Shown: positions 36,301 through 46,504, counted from the first letter of the stretch. The stretch is DNA of 64,000 nucleotides from Lentzea guizhouensis (GCF_001701025.1 NZ_CP016793.1:4588001-4652000); one strand, 5' to 3'. Numbers and translations are program-made. The notes: a model not told the origin generated them from the letters alone.

Positions 36301-38539
36301 CGGTCGGCGGTGACTCCGGCCCGGCCTGCACGGAGAGCGCCGTGCGCAGGTTGATGAACCCGTCGCCGATGACGACGGCGGAGTTCAGCGCTTGGCCGTC
36401 CGCAGGCCCCAACGCGCGCCAGAGGCGGAGGAGCTCGGGCTTCGGCGTGTACGCGAGGCTCTCCGGAGCAACGGACAACAGCAGCAGCATCAGGTTGGCC
36501 GAGTAGACCGCCTCGGCCTGGGCGGAGGAGCGGTCGGTGGGCCGGTAGCCGGCGTACCGGCCGACGTCACGTGGTCGCGGGCAGCGCTTCACCAACGCGT
36601 CGAGAGTGCGGAACGACCGGTTCCGATGCGACTGAGTCAGCTCACCCGACAGTTCCGTGACCATCTGCAGGACCTGCGGGCGGGTGGACAGCAGCTGATG
36701 GCACAACAGGGTGAACAGCTCGGTGTCCTCCGGCTCCCGGTCCAGCGCGGTCGCCGCCGCGAGGTCGTCCAGCGAGGCGAGGACGAACGAGGCGATCCGG
36801 TACTCGTCGAGCACCGTCTCGTGCAGCAGGACGGGGGGAAGCCGCCGGACCTGGTGACCGAGCGCGGCGAGATCGGCGTGGAACTCGCTCTCGCTCAGCC
36901 AGGTCCGGCCCCGGTTGAACATCCCCATCGCGGCGACGAGCCAGACGGAGGTGTCGGTGCCCATGCGCTGTGCGTGGCGGTCGAGCACGCGTCCGCGCAG
37001 GACCGCCTTCGACAGACCTGGGCTCGGCCGGGGCAGGTCCGGATCGGTGAGGTGTTCCGCGAGCAGGGACAGGAACAGCGGTGCCCGCGCCAGCTCGCGA
37101 TGGGGCAGCACGCTCTCCGGGGCGAGCGGACGGCGTGCGGTGTTCGCCGTGGCCGCGTTCCACTTCTCGATCCACGAACGGATCTGGTCGTCGTCGAACT
37201 CCTCCAGCCGGACAACCGGTGTGCCGTCCGGGACGAGCACGTGCTTGACCGAGTCGGTCCGCATGGTGATCACCACGGCAACCGGGCGGTCCTGCGCGGC
37301 CGAGCGCTGCTGGAACCGCACGACCTCCGCGAGGTGGTCGGCCTGCGCCAGCGGGTCCAGTCCGTCCAGGACCACGACGCGCAGGTCCCGGTCGAGCTGC
37401 TCCCACCGGACGTGGCCGTCGGTGAGGAGCTCCACCGCGTGCTCGACCTGGCCTTCGAGGGAGGAGTCGCGACCGAACACCTCCTCCGTGGTCACCCGCA
37501 CCACCGCGACGCCGCCGGACGGGGGGTGTGCTGCCAGCGCCTTCGCCAGGGTCGACTTGCCCGCACCGGAGACGCCGATGACCAGCGCGGGGAGCCGGGT
37601 CGCCGCGGCGCTGGTCAGGTGGGACTCGAGAAACCGGTCCAGGTCGTGGCGCACCGGCACCTCGGCCGTCCACCAGTCGTCGTCGGTCAACCGCGCGGAC
37701 GGACCTGCCTCAATGGCACGGAAACGGGGACTGACGTAGGTCTGGCTGAGAGGCGGCAGACTCGCGTCACCCGTCGGCGGCTCGTGGAACGCGGACAGGT
37801 TCGCCGCGAGCACGATCTCGCGCTCCCTGACGTTCGACATGGCCGCGCGGGTCTCGCTCAGCTCGTCGGAGAACAAGACGTCGAGCATCCGGGTGTAGTC
37901 GTCCTCGGGGATCGACGCCCACAGCACGAACTCGCGAATGCCCTCGGCGAGCACCAGGTACCTCCGCCGGTACCGGTCGGTGACGTCGGCCGGGAAGCCG
38001 GGAGCCAGCAGGACGTCGATCCCAGGTCCGGGACTGGACCTCCGCAACGCGCGGTGGATCCGTTCCGACCGGTCCACGACCCACCTGGTGACGTCCGCGA
38101 GGTGGTCGTCGAAGGTGCGGGAGGCCGACGGCGCGGGGACGTCGTCCGAGTACAGGTTGGAGACGAACGAGTGGTCTTCCTGGTGCCAGTCGTCGTCGGC
38201 GGGCGGCTGCAGCCCGGGTGCCCCGAGCAGCACCTCGCGGCTCGCGTCGAACAGCGAGGTCATCAGCAAGGTGGTCTGCACCGCGATGACCAGTTCGCGC
38301 CGCTCCGGCCGCTCGGCCTGGGGTATCCGCCGGGTCGCCTTGTCCAGCGCGTCTGTGACCAGTTGGGGCACAGTGCTCCGCGGCAAGATCCAGCCGTACA
38401 CGCCGAGCATCGACTTGCGCGCCCTGTTCGTGGTGAGCACGTTGCCCAGCCGCCGGTTGACCTGGTCGGTCCAGTGCGTGTCGTACTGGCCGAGCACCGC
38501 CAGGGCACCGCGGAAGTTCGTCGCTGACTCTGACGGCAT
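33347..38539 (-). CDS. STAND NTPase - WD40 - Roc GTPase - TIR multidomain protein
   Basis: 1730 residues. Order: an unassigned ~290-residue N-terminal region; a STAND/NACHT-like ATPase with Walker A VIGVSGAGKSTLAKAL (Lys328) and Walker B RVVVLDGLDPL; helical linker; WD40-type propeller at about 745-1060 (FSPRGDFLATMSTDLTVRIW); a Ras/Roc-type GTPase with KIVLVGDTGVGKSGLG (Lys1081), WDLAGQPGYR (Asp1128) and ETSAKEG; winged-helix/COR-like part; a zinc ribbon (CKPC ... CPIC) near 1515-1550; and a C-terminal TIR domain from Tyr1594 (YDVFLCHN) with candidate catalytic Glu1665 (WHQAEMEL). Sensor-switch-effector layouts of this kind occur in bacterial immunity. TAGCAT ends six bases before the ATG, so it likely has its own leaderless promoter. 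Confidence 0.88.
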   Translation of the reverse strand: MPSESATNFRGALAVLGQYDTHWTDQVNRRLGNVLTTNRARKSMLGVYGWILPRSTVPQLVTDALDKATRRIPQAERPERRELVIAVQTTLLMTSLFDASREVLLGAPGLQPPADDDWHQEDHSFVSNLYSDDVPAPSASRTFDDHLADVTRWVVDRSERIHRALRRSSPGPGIDVLLAPGFPADVTDRYRRRYLVLAEGIREFVLWASIPEDDYTRMLDVLFSDELSETRAAMSNVREREIVLAANLSAFHEPPTGDASLPPLSQTYVSPRFRAIEAGPSARLTDDDWWTAEVPVRHDLDRFLESHLTSAAATRLPALVIGVSGAGKSTLAKALAAHPPSGGVAVVRVTTEEVFGRDSSLEGQVEHAVELLTDGHVRWEQLDRDLRVVVLDGLDPLAQADHLAEVVRFQQRSAAQDRPVAVVITMRTDSVKHVLVPDGTPVVRLEEFDDDQIRSWIEKWNAATANTARRPLAPESVLPHRELARAPLFLSLLAEHLTDPDLPRPSPGLSKAVLRGRVLDRHAQRMGTDTSVWLVAAMGMFNRGRTWLSESEFHADLAALGHQVRRLPPVLLHETVLDEYRIASFVLASLDDLAAATALDREPEDTELFTLLCHQLLSTRPQVLQMVTELSGELTQSHRNRSFRTLDALVKRCPRPRDVGRYAGYRPTDRSSAQAEAVYSANLMLLLLSVAPESLAYTPKPELLRLWRALGPADGQALNSAVVIGDGFINLRTALSVQAGPESPPTGVEFVHQALYSGSKAVEEVAWSADGRLLTAVSGGLLAFWEMTETGPQALEPFGWASDMAWHPDRQLAAVLQRRTRQGAIVRPHESHRIVLTGLDAAQARRLGTASQHARISWSPDGAALAVVDVDDLRILDSGTGAVLRAHRFGGKQVSLASKPWWTTDGSHVLTAHGSSVKLFRASDLTRVWRVYPSGQVLDAFVPDATTAIAAVSPFVETGVQIYDLVADKPVALLAEHTEGLVCAAFSPRGDFLATMSTDLTVRIWRCRDWQCVATVPRTEVGLRGGLSFHPTEPLLAMKDGNHVDVVRLDYDVLNTVGAAKTARQYVNAKIVLVGDTGVGKSGLGLVLSGQPFAPTDSTHGRNIWTFEKSYVTTSTGDVQTRETLLWDLAGQPGYRMVHQLHLNEVAVALIVFDARSETDPFTGVQYWGRALAQARRLDELAAGRLRVYLVAARADRGTAAVSQERIEATVKALGFDGYVETSAKEGWGVDELVRQVRDGIDWSALPVVSSNALFEAIKDFVLEEKQQGGILSTVDDLARSFARTQDEVPDDLVERFAVCIGRLESVGVVRRMAYGGFVLLRPELLDAYASSLVEAAKNEPDGLGFVREDDALEGRFRISERLTNQHQERVLLNAVVQELLRREIALKEITDKEVDLIFPSQFTRERPDAPHVPGQDVVFTFDGNLYSIYSTLAVRLSHSRLFQRGPMWHNSASYQAEAGGECGIAIRELEEGKGELVLYYDDEAQPIVRRQFEAYVVEHLHQRAVNNTVQQRRVRRCKPCDYVVDEVIVRRKAHLGHTAMKCPICETTVISLVDHETADVRPVVVEMNTNADAQRDQDVAAVKLKGKRDEGAYDVFLCHNVKDKQQVVEIARRLEARGILPWLDVDAIQPGTRWQQEMAKGIEKSQTAAVLLGPSGHGPWHQAEMELVNDWSVRTGKKVIPVILTGTNGDLEVLQGFTKVWSTVDMRMPDPDPFEQLVWGITGEHPRRA

Positions 38540-38583
38540 CCGGCCATGCTAGAGAACGGCGTACGCCCCCGAACTAACTCCGG

Positions 38584-39399
38584 TCAGCCCTTCACCCGGT
38601 TGTCGTGCATCGGCTCCGGCCGCGCCACCAGCACCGGGCAGGACGAGTGGTAGAGCGCCGCCCGCGTGATCAACCCGACCCCGTCGTGCCGCCCACCCCG
38701 CGCGACCACCACGAGGTCCGAGTCGAGCGACGCCAACGCCTCGTGCGGGTGCCGCGACTCGACGACGACCTCGGGGGTCAGTTCGGGAGCGGTGGTGCGC
38801 AAGAACAACACGGCCTGCCTCAAAGCAGCCTCGTCCCGCGGCACGACGACACCGCCCTGCGCCGGCGGGTGCACGTGCAGCAGGCGCAACGAGGCGCGGC
38901 GGGTGCGGCAGAACTCGACGGCGCGGCGCAGGACGAGCGGGTCCTCGCAGCCGCCGACCGCCGCGGTGATCCAGCCGTGCTCGCCGCGGACGGCGGGGGG
39001 CCGGCCGCGCACGACGACGACGCCGCAGTGGGCGCGGCGCAACACCGGGAGGACGAGGGAGCCCAGACCCAGGCTGCGGTGCTGTTCGCCTTTGCACCCC
39101 AAGACCAAGGTCGCGCTGGAGTCCGACGCCCTCACCAGTGCGGCCACCGGGTCGTCGCCACTGGGGCGGAAGTGGGCGGTGAGCATCGGGAGTCGTTCGA
39201 GGACACGTTGGACGGTCGTGTCCGCCGGGTCGGCGAGGTAGACCTGGAGGTCCGTGCGCAGCGACCACGCGTGGCGCGCCGCCCACTCGAACGCGTGGTA
39301 CGCGGACTCCGAAGTGTCCACGCCGACCGTGACCGAACGACTGAAATCGGGAGCCCAGAAGGAAAACCGCCTGGGTTCCGCCGCCGTGCTGGTTTTCAT
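38584..39399 (-). CDS. Universal stress protein, tandem USP domains
   Basis: 271 residues containing two UspA-like folds. The first is SVTVGVDTSESAYHAFEWAARHA ... ATLVLGCKGEQHRSLGLGSLV; the second has WITAAVGGCEDPLVLRRAVEF ... SDLVVVARGGRHDGVGLITRAAL. Partial ATP-loop glycine patterns are kept. AGGAGG lies six bases before the ATG. The gene sits 44 bases upstream of the giant STAND-TIR gene on the same strand, so some co-transcription is possible although that gene appears to have its own promoter. The role is probably in a stress or dormancy response; no specific partner can be named. Confidence 0.88.
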   Translation of the reverse strand: MKTSTAAEPRRFSFWAPDFSRSVTVGVDTSESAYHAFEWAARHAWSLRTDLQVYLADPADTTVQRVLERLPMLTAHFRPSGDDPVAALVRASDSSATLVLGCKGEQHRSLGLGSLVLPVLRRAHCGVVVVRGRPPAVRGEHGWITAAVGGCEDPLVLRRAVEFCRTRRASLRLLHVHPPAQGGVVVPRDEAALRQAVLFLRTTAPELTPEVVVESRHPHEALASLDSDLVVVARGGRHDGVGLITRAALYHSSCPVLVARPEPMHDNRVKG

Positions 39400-39595
39400 C
39401 GCCGCCTCCTGCCCGTCCCTACCTCACCGTGCGCGCACCGCTGGTCACAGGGCCGGAAGTCACCAAGCGGGCAGGAACTTGTGCGGCCGGACGGGCTCGC
39501 TGGAGCGGAGCAGCGAAAACCGCACTCGAACGGCCTATCACTGCTGATCATCACCCGATTGCCAACGCGCCGCCCGGCCACGCTGAGTGCGCCGG

Positions 39596-39608
39596 TAGCC
39601 TCTTGCCC
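39596..39608 (+). promoter_or_regulatory. Leaderless -10 element of murE
   Basis: TAGCCT at 39596-39601 ends seven bases before the murE GTG. It gives the murE-ftsQ genes a promoter of their own after the inserted block; no convincing -35 is seen. Confidence 0.5.
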
Positions 39609-41135
39609 GTGCCTGCCAAGCTCGAGGGCAAGGTCGCGACCGCCCCGCCCCGCCCGAACCACATCCGACCTGCATCCGTGGCTGCCCTGGCCGCGGTCGC
39701 CGACGTGCACCTGACCAGGCCGGGACATGCCGACGTCCAGGTGACGGGGGTGACCCTGCGTGCGCAGCAGGTGGTCCCCGGCGACCTCTATGCCGCGCTG
39801 CCCGGTGCGCACGCGCACGGTGCCGACTTCGCCGAGGCGGCGTTGGCGAACGGTGCCGTCGCCGTGCTGACCGACGAGGCGGGTGCCGCGCGCGAGTCGC
39901 TCAGGGACGTGCCCGTGCTGGTGCACCCGCGCCCGCGTGAGGTGGTGGGGTTGCTCGCCGCCCACGTCTACGGGCGGCCGTCGACGAAGGTCCGGCTCTG
40001 GGGCGTCACCGGCACGTCCGGCAAGACGACCACCACGTACATGATCGAGTCGGTGCTCAAGGCGGCCGGCCGGCAGACCGGGCTGATCGGCACGGTCGGC
40101 ACCCGCATCGGCGACGAGCAGCTCGGCAGCTCGCACACCACGCCGGAGGCGCCGGACCTGCAGGCGTTGTTCGCGGTGATGGCCGAGCGCGGTGTCACCG
40201 ACGTGGCGATGGAGGTCTCCAGCCACGCGCTGCACATGGGCCGGGTCGCCGCCACCGAGTTCGAGGTCGGCGCGTTCACCAACCTCAGCCAGGACCACCT
40301 CGACTTCCACGCCGACATGGAGGAGTACTTCCAGGTCAAGGCGCAGCTGTTCGACGGCCGCGCGCGCCGCGAGGTCGTGTGCGTCGACGGCGAGTGGGGT
40401 CCCCGGCTGGTCAAGGACACGACGGTCACCGTCTCCACCACCGGGCCCGCCACCTGGACCGCGAGCGGTGTCGAGGTGAGTGCGACCGGTGAGCAGACGT
40501 TCACCGCGCACGGACCGGACGGCGACGTCGAGATCCACCTGCCGCTCGCCGGCAGCTTCAACGTCGCGAACGCCCTGGTCGCCATCGCGTGTCTGCACGA
40601 GGAAGGCATCGGCACCGACGCCGTCCAGGCCGGCCTGAGCACCGTCCAGGTGCCCGGCCGCATGCAGCGCGTCGACGAGGGCCAGGCCTTCACCGCCGTC
40701 GTCGACTACTCGCACAAGCCGGCCGCCGTCGCGCTCGCGCTGGACGCCGTGCGCGCCAAGACCGACGGCCGGGTGATCGTCGTGCTGGGCTGCGGTGGCG
40801 ACCGCGACCGCGCCAAGCGCCCCCTGATGGGAGAGGCCGCGGCCCAACGAGCCGACGTGGTGATCATCACCGATGACAACCCGAGGAGCGAAGACGCGTC
40901 CTCCATTCGGGCCGCCATGCTCGAAGGGGCCCTCGCCACCGCGAACCGGGGCGAGGTGCTGGAGATCGGCGACCGGAGGCTCGCGATCTTCAAGGCCGTC
41001 GAGCTCGCACATCCGGGTGACGTCGTCGTCGTGGCGGGCAAAGGACACGAGACGGGACAGGAGATCGCCGGCGTGGTCCACCCGTTCTCGGACGTGGACA
41101 CCCTGACCGCCGCGATCAGGAAGGCACACCGTTGA
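39609..41135 (+). CDS. murE: UDP-MurNAc-tripeptide synthetase (meso-DAP-adding)
   Basis: 508-residue Mur ligase adding meso-diaminopimelate to UDP-MurNAc-L-Ala-D-Glu. ATP loop GVTGTSGKTTTTYMIES, NLSQDHLDFH, and the DNPR motif (ITDDNPRSEDAS) that marks DAP-specific enzymes are present. GTG 39609 is chosen since the conserved region begins shortly after and a -10 element ends seven bases before it. The stop overlaps murF (TTGA). It restarts the dcw cluster after the 7.6-kb inserted block. Confidence 0.96.
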   Translation: MPAKLEGKVATAPPRPNHIRPASVAALAAVADVHLTRPGHADVQVTGVTLRAQQVVPGDLYAALPGAHAHGADFAEAALANGAVAVLTDEAGAARESLRDVPVLVHPRPREVVGLLAAHVYGRPSTKVRLWGVTGTSGKTTTTYMIESVLKAAGRQTGLIGTVGTRIGDEQLGSSHTTPEAPDLQALFAVMAERGVTDVAMEVSSHALHMGRVAATEFEVGAFTNLSQDHLDFHADMEEYFQVKAQLFDGRARREVVCVDGEWGPRLVKDTTVTVSTTGPATWTASGVEVSATGEQTFTAHGPDGDVEIHLPLAGSFNVANALVAIACLHEEGIGTDAVQAGLSTVQVPGRMQRVDEGQAFTAVVDYSHKPAAVALALDAVRAKTDGRVIVVLGCGGDRDRAKRPLMGEAAAQRADVVIITDDNPRSEDASSIRAAMLEGALATANRGEVLEIGDRRLAIFKAVELAHPGDVVVVAGKGHETGQEIAGVVHPFSDVDTLTAAIRKAHR

Positions 41136-42592
41136 TCGCACTCACGCTCGCCGAGATCGCAGAGATCGTCGGCGGACGGTTGCACGCAACCGACGGAAGC
41201 CCGGTGGTCACCGGCACCATCGAGTTCGACACCCGCAAGGTCACCGAGGGCGGTCTGTTCCTGGCCCTGCCCGGTGAACGGGTGGACGGCCACGACTTCG
41301 CGGCGCAGGCCGTCGCGTCCGGTGCCGCCGGGGTGCTGGCCGGCCGCGAGGTCGACGCACCCGCGGTGATCGCGCCACCGGTGCCGACCAGGCACGCGAA
41401 CGCCTACGTGCTCGCGGGCGACAAGAACGGCGAGGGCGCGGCGGTGCTCGAAGCACTCGCCAAGCTCGCCAGGCACGTCACCGACCGGCTGGAGGACCTG
41501 ACGATCATCGGGATCACCGGGTCGGCGGGCAAGACGTCCACGAAGGACCTCATCGCCCAGGTGCTGCGCCCGGTCGGTGACGTCGTGGCGCCGCCGGAGT
41601 CGTTCAACAACGAGCTCGGCCACCCGTGGACCGCGCTGCGCGCAGGCGAGGACACCAGGTTCCTCGTGCTGGAGCTGTCCGCGCGCGGGGTCGGCCACAT
41701 CGCGAACCTCTGCCAGGTCGCGCCGCCGAAGTTCGGTGCCGTACTCAACGTCGGCACCGCGCACCTCGCGGAGTTCGGCTCGCGCGAGGGCATCGCGCAG
41801 GGCAAGGGCGAGCTGGTCGAAGCGCTGCCGGAGGACGGTGTCGCGATCCTCAACGCCGACGACCCGCTGGTCGCCGGCATGGCGAGCCGCACGAAGGCCA
41901 AGGTCGTCCTGGTCGGCGAGCACCCGAACGCGGACGTCCGCGCGGTCGACGTCGAGCTCGACGAGCAGGCCAGGGCGAGCTTCACCCTGAAGACCGCCCA
42001 GGGCGACGCGCAGGTCAAGCTCGCGCTCAACGGCACCCACCAGGTCGGCAACGCACTGGTCGCCGCCGCGATCGCGCTGGAGCTGGGCGCCACCCCGGAC
42101 GAAGTGGCGCAGCGGCTCGGCAGCGCGCAGCGGGTCTCCGCGCACCGCATGGTCATCACCGACCGGCCCGACGGCGTCACGGTGATCGACGACGCCTACA
42201 ACGCCAACCCGGACTCGGTGCGGGCCGCGTTGAAGGCGCTCGCGTCGATCGCCCGTTCCACCACTCCCGCCCGCCGCAGCTGGGCCGTGCTCGGCCCGAT
42301 GGCGGAGCTGGGCGACGACGCGGTGCGCGAGCACGACGAGATCGGCCGCCTGGTGGTGCGCCTCGACATCAGCAAGCTCGTCGTCGTCGGTGACCCGGCC
42401 CGCGCGATGCACCAGGGTGCCCACCTGGAAGGATCTTGGGGAGACGAATCCGTCCTGGTGCCGGACGCGGACGCGGCCATCGCGTTGCTCTCGGGGGAAG
42501 TCCGGCCCGGTGACGTCGTGCTGGTCAAGGCATCCAACGCCTACCGCCTGTGGCGCATCGCCGAGGCCCTGCTGGAGGCAGGAACCAAGTGA
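41132..42592 (+). CDS. murF: UDP-MurNAc-tripeptide-D-Ala-D-Ala ligase
   Basis: 486-residue Mur ligase adding D-Ala-D-Ala to the UDP-MurNAc tripeptide, the last cytoplasmic step of precursor synthesis. ATP loop [30 protein letters not shown], and [18 protein letters not shown] are diagnostic. The TTG start overlaps the murE stop as TTGA, and its own stop overlaps the mraY GTG (GTGA), so translation is coupled along the operon. Confidence 0.96.
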   Translation: MIALTLAEIAEIVGGRLHATDGSPVVTGTIEFDTRKVTEGGLFLALPGERVDGHDFAAQAVASGAAGVLAGREVDAPAVIAPPVPTRHANAYVLAGDKNGEGAAVLEALAKLARHVTDRLEDLTIIGITGSAGKTSTKDLIAQVLRPVGDVVAPPESFNNELGHPWTALRAGEDTRFLVLELSARGVGHIANLCQVAPPKFGAVLNVGTAHLAEFGSREGIAQGKGELVEALPEDGVAILNADDPLVAGMASRTKAKVVLVGEHPNADVRAVDVELDEQARASFTLKTAQGDAQVKLALNGTHQVGNALVAAAIALELGATPDEVAQRLGSAQRVSAHRMVITDRPDGVTVIDDAYNANPDSVRAALKALASIARSTTPARRSWAVLGPMAELGDDAVREHDEIGRLVVRLDISKLVVVGDPARAMHQGAHLEGSWGDESVLVPDADAAIALLSGEVRPGDVVLVKASNAYRLWRIAEALLEAGTK

Positions 42593-43674
42593 AGAGCATC
42601 CTGATCGCGGCTGCGATCGCACTCGCGGTGTCGATCCTGCTGACGCCCTACCTGATCAAGATCTTCTCGCGCCAGGGCTTCGGCCAGGAGATCCGCGAGG
42701 ACGGCCCGCAGCACCACAAGACCAAGCGCGGCACGCCGACCATGGGTGGTCTCGCCATCCTGGTCGCGATGTGGGCCGGTTACCTCGGCACGCACCTGGT
42801 GAACTCGATGTCGGCGTCCGCGTCGGGGCAGACCCCGACCGCGTCCGGCCTGCTGGTGCTGATGCTGACGACGTCGCTGGGGCTCGTCGGCTTCCTCGAC
42901 GACTTCATCAAGATCCGCAAGGCGCGCAACCTCGGTCTGAACAAGACCGCGAAGCTCGTCGGCCAGTTCATCGCGACGATCACGTTCGCGATCCTCGTGC
43001 TGCAGTTCCCGAACAAGGAAGGCCTGACGCCCGCGTCGGTCAATTTGTCGTTCGTCCGCGACATCACCGTGGTCTCGTTCGGCACCATCGGGTTCATCGT
43101 CTTCTGCTACGGCATGGTGGCGGCCTGGTCGAACGCCGTGAACCTGACCGACGGCCTCGACGGTCTCGCCGGTGGCTCGTCGGCGATGGTGTTCGGCACC
43201 TACGTCGTGATCTCGTTCTGGCAGTTCCGCTACAACTGCACCAGCTACGCGGTGGTCGGCTGCTACGACGTGCGCGACCCGCTGGACCTCGCGGTGATCG
43301 CCGCGGCCGCGATGGCGGGCTGCATCGGCTTCCTCTGGTGGAACGCCGCCCCGGCCAAGATCTTCATGGGTGACACCGGTTCGCTCGCGCTCGGCGGCCT
43401 GGTCGCCGGTCTCGCGATCGCGACCCGCACCGAGCTGCTGATGATCGTCATCGGTGGTCTGTTCGTGGTCGAGGCGCTGTCGGTGGCCATGCAGGTCGCC
43501 GTCTTCCGCACCTCACGACGGCGCCTGTTCCGCATGGCGCCGTTCCACCACCACTTCGAGCTGGCCGGGTGGGCGGAAACCACGGTCATCATCCGGTTCT
43601 GGTTGATGGCCGGTATCTGCTGCATGTTCGGCCTGGGCGTCTTCTACAGCGAGTGGTTGACGGGCGGGTTCTGA
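42589..43674 (+). CDS. mraY: Phospho-MurNAc-pentapeptide transferase
   Basis: 361-residue polytopic enzyme that makes lipid I at the membrane. The MraY motifs are complete: [30 protein letters not shown] (DDxxK), [13 protein letters not shown], and [20 protein letters not shown] 42589 ([14 protein letters not shown]) overlaps the murF stop; a longer frame upstream lies inside murF and is rejected. The stop and the murD ATG overlap (TGATG). Confidence 0.96.
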   Translation: MKSILIAAAIALAVSILLTPYLIKIFSRQGFGQEIREDGPQHHKTKRGTPTMGGLAILVAMWAGYLGTHLVNSMSASASGQTPTASGLLVLMLTTSLGLVGFLDDFIKIRKARNLGLNKTAKLVGQFIATITFAILVLQFPNKEGLTPASVNLSFVRDITVVSFGTIGFIVFCYGMVAAWSNAVNLTDGLDGLAGGSSAMVFGTYVVISFWQFRYNCTSYAVVGCYDVRDPLDLAVIAAAAMAGCIGFLWWNAAPAKIFMGDTGSLALGGLVAGLAIATRTELLMIVIGGLFVVEALSVAMQVAVFRTSRRRLFRMAPFHHHFELAGWAETTVIIRFWLMAGICCMFGLGVFYSEWLTGGF

Positions 43675-45038
43675 TGACGAAGCTGGCCGGTTCACGCGTA
43701 CTGGTCGCCGGTGCCGGTGTGACCGGCCGGTCGGCAGCGGAGGCGTTGCTCGCGGCGGGCGCCGAGGTCGTGGTGACGGACTCGTCGCCGGAGCGGCTGA
43801 TGGCGCTGGAGTCGTTGCTGGAGAGCGTCGAGCTGGTGCCGGGCCTGACCGAGCCGCCGGCCGGGACGTCGCTGGTGGTCACGAGCCCCGGCTGGCAGCC
43901 GTCGAGCCCGTTGCTGGCGGCGTCGGCGTCGGCGGGCATCGAGGTGATCGGCGAGGTCGAGCTGGCCTGGCGGATGGCGGCCGAGCTGGCCGACCCGCCG
44001 GTGTGGCTCGCGGTGACCGGCACGAACGGCAAGACCACCACCGTCGGCATGCTGGAGTCGATCCTGCAGGCCGCCGGTGCGGACGCGGTGGCGTGCGGCA
44101 ACGTCGGCCTGCCCGTCGTGGACGCGCTGCTGGCCGGTCGCCGGGTGCTCGCGGTGGAGCTGTCGAGCTTCCAGCTGCACTGGGCGCCGTCGGTGCGGCC
44201 GCAGGCGGGCGCGCTGCTCAACCTCGCGGAGGACCACCTCGACTGGCACGGCGGCATGGGGCCGTACGCGCGGGCCAAGGCGCGGGTCCTCACCGGTGAG
44301 GTCGCGATCGGCTGGCTGGAGGACGAGCTCGTCGTCGACCTGCTGCAGGACGCGCCGGCCCGCGACAAGGTCGGGTTCACGCTGGAGGAGCCCGCGGCGG
44401 GCCAGCTCGGCGTGCGCGACGGCTGGCTGGTCGACCGGGCGTTCGCCGACGACGAGCCGCTGGTCGAGGTGGCGAAGATCCGCCCGGCCGGTCCGCCCGG
44501 CATCGCGGACGCCCTCGCCGCCACGGCGCTCGCACGCGCCTACGGCGTGCCGTCGGAGGCCGTGCGGGAGGGTTTGGAGTCGTTCGAACCGGCGGCTCAC
44601 CGGGCTGTGCTCGTCGGGACCGCCGACGACATCCGGTACGTCAACGACTCGAAGGCGACGAACCCGCACGCGGCGGTGGCGTCGCTGCGGGCGTTCGACA
44701 GCGTCGTGTGGATCGCGGGTGGTCTGCTGAAGGGCGCGTCGGTCGAGGAGATGGTCCGGTCGGAGGCACACCGGTTGCGCGCGGCGGTGCTGATCGGCCA
44801 GGACCGGCAGGTCGTCGCGGACGCACTGGCGCGACACGCGCCCGATGTCCCCGTCCGGGTCCTCGACCCAGGGGACGATGAGCCCATGACCGTCGCCGTT
44901 CGTGCTGCCCGGGAACTGGCGAGGCCGGGTGACACCGTGCTGCTCGCACCCGCGGCGGCCTCCATGGACATGTTCACCGACTACGCCCACCGCGGGCAGG
45001 CCTTCACGGCCGCCGTGCAGGAGCTCATCGGCCGATGA
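43674..45038 (+). CDS. murD: UDP-MurNAc-L-alanine:D-glutamate ligase
   Basis: 454 residues. The N-terminal Rossmann-like domain [20 protein letters not shown] loop [32 protein letters not shown] and the C-terminal [18 protein letters not shown] are typical. It adds D-Glu to UDP-MurNAc-L-Ala. ATG 43674 starts inside the mraY stop, and the stop overlaps the ftsW ATG. Confidence 0.96.
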   Translation: MTKLAGSRVLVAGAGVTGRSAAEALLAAGAEVVVTDSSPERLMALESLLESVELVPGLTEPPAGTSLVVTSPGWQPSSPLLAASASAGIEVIGEVELAWRMAAELADPPVWLAVTGTNGKTTTVGMLESILQAAGADAVACGNVGLPVVDALLAGRRVLAVELSSFQLHWAPSVRPQAGALLNLAEDHLDWHGGMGPYARAKARVLTGEVAIGWLEDELVVDLLQDAPARDKVGFTLEEPAAGQLGVRDGWLVDRAFADDEPLVEVAKIRPAGPPGIADALAATALARAYGVPSEAVREGLESFEPAAHRAVLVGTADDIRYVNDSKATNPHAAVASLRAFDSVVWIAGGLLKGASVEEMVRSEAHRLRAAVLIGQDRQVVADALARHAPDVPVRVLDPGDDEPMTVAVRAARELARPGDTVLLAPAAASMDMFTDYAHRGQAFTAAVQELIGR

Positions 45039-46504
45039 GCGTCGTCGCGGAGAAGACGAGGGCGAAGCGCAAGGTGCGTCCGGCCGGGCGCGTCGCGTCG
45101 GTGCGCAGCGGTCTGACCGCGTGGCTGAGCCGGCCGCTCGCCGACTTCCACCTGCTGCTCGCCGTCTTCGGCATGCTGACCGTGCTCGGCCTGGTGATGG
45201 TGCTGTCGGCGTCGGCACCGGGGCAGGTCGCCTCCGGTGTGTCGGCCTACAGCGTGTTCCAGAAGCAGCTGATCTACGTCTGCGTGGGCGCGGTGCTGTT
45301 CTGGATCGTGCTGCGGTTCCCGTTGCGCCGGCTGCGGCACCTGTCGACCGCCGCGATGGGCATCGGTGTGGTGCTGCTGGCGCTGGTGCTGACGCCGCTG
45401 GGCGACGTCCGCGGTGGCGCCAAGTCGTGGTTCACGCTCGGCCCGATCTCGTTCCAGCCGATCGAGGCGGTCAAGCTCGCGCTGGCGTTGTGGGGCGCGC
45501 ACGTGCTGGTCACCAAGCGGGCGCTGCTGTCGCAGTACCGGCACCTGCTGGTGCCCGTCGTGCCGGTGGCGATGCTGGTGTTCGCGCTGGTCATGCTGCA
45601 GCCCGACCTCGGCGGCACGATCACGCTCGGCGTGGTGCTGATCAGCCTGCTGTGGTTCGTGGGCGCGCCGATGCGGTTGTTCGGCGTGATCGCCGCCGGT
45701 GCGGTCGCCGGTGCCGTCGTGCTCGCGATCGGCGCCACCTACCGGCTGCAGCGCGTGACGTCGTTCCTCAACCCGGAGGCCGACCCGGACGGTGCCGGTC
45801 ACCAGGCGCGGCAGGCGATGTTCGCGCTCGCCGAGGGCGGCCTGTTCGGCAAGGGGCTCGCCAGGGGCAGCTCGCAGTGGCGGTACCTGCCCAACGTCGA
45901 GTCGGACTTCATCTTCGCCGTCATCGGCGAGGAGCTCGGGTTCGTCGGGTGCGCGCTGGTGCTCGCGCTGTTCGGCACGCTCGCGTGGGTCGGCCTGCGG
46001 GTCGCCTCGCGCAACACCGACCCGTGGATCCGGATCGTGGCCGCGACGCTGACGGTGTGGCTGGTCGCGCAGGCCGCGATCAACATCGGGTACGTCGTGA
46101 AGCTGCTGCCGGTCACGGGCCTCACGCTGCCGATGATCTCCTCCGGCGGGACCTCGATCGTGATCACCATGATCGTGTTCGGCATCCTCGCGAACTGCGC
46201 CCGGCACGAGCCGGAAGCCGTGGCCGCCCTGCGGTCGCTGGGCCCCGGCCGGGTCGGTGGCCTGCTGAAGCTGCCCGCTCCCGAGGCCTACAAGCCGGCC
46301 CCCAAGCGCAAGCCCGTCCGCCCGTCCACGCCGCCGCGCGCACCGGGCCGCAACCGCACCGCGCAACTTCCGGTGATGGACGAACGTCGTATGGCTGGGC
46401 GGTCCGCACCGCCCTCGGAGTACCGTCGCCGCGAAACCCGGCGGGTGAACCAGAGCCGGGCGGAGCTCGGCCGATCGACCCGCGGTCGCGGGCGGTACAA
46501 CTGA
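45035..46504 (+). CDS. ftsW: Septal peptidoglycan polymerase FtsW (SEDS family)
   Basis: 489 residues, about ten transmembrane helices, glycosyltransferase of the division machinery acting with FtsI. Key SEDS motifs: [48 protein letters not shown] (the essential Asp region) and [14 protein letters not shown] long basic, Pro-rich cytoplasmic C-terminal tail follows, as usual for actinobacteria. ATG overlaps the murD stop (ATGA); murG starts 29 bases after the stop. Confidence 0.95.
   Translation: MSVVAEKTRAKRKVRPAGRVASVRSGLTAWLSRPLADFHLLLAVFGMLTVLGLVMVLSASAPGQVASGVSAYSVFQKQLIYVCVGAVLFWIVLRFPLRRLRHLSTAAMGIGVVLLALVLTPLGDVRGGAKSWFTLGPISFQPIEAVKLALALWGAHVLVTKRALLSQYRHLLVPVVPVAMLVFALVMLQPDLGGTITLGVVLISLLWFVGAPMRLFGVIAAGAVAGAVVLAIGATYRLQRVTSFLNPEADPDGAGHQARQAMFALAEGGLFGKGLARGSSQWRYLPNVESDFIFAVIGEELGFVGCALVLALFGTLAWVGLRVASRNTDPWIRIVAATLTVWLVAQAAINIGYVVKLLPVTGLTLPMISSGGTSIVITMIVFGILANCARHEPEAVAALRSLGPGRVGGLLKLPAPEAYKPAPKRKPVRPSTPPRAPGRNRTAQLPVMDERRMAGRSAPPSEYRRRETRRVNQSRAELGRSTRGRGRYN

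Noticed and set aside
33278..38527. Long plus-strand frames opposite the STAND-TIR gene
   Set aside because: No recognisable domain and typical third-position antisense bias; the minus-strand frame has several domain motifs.
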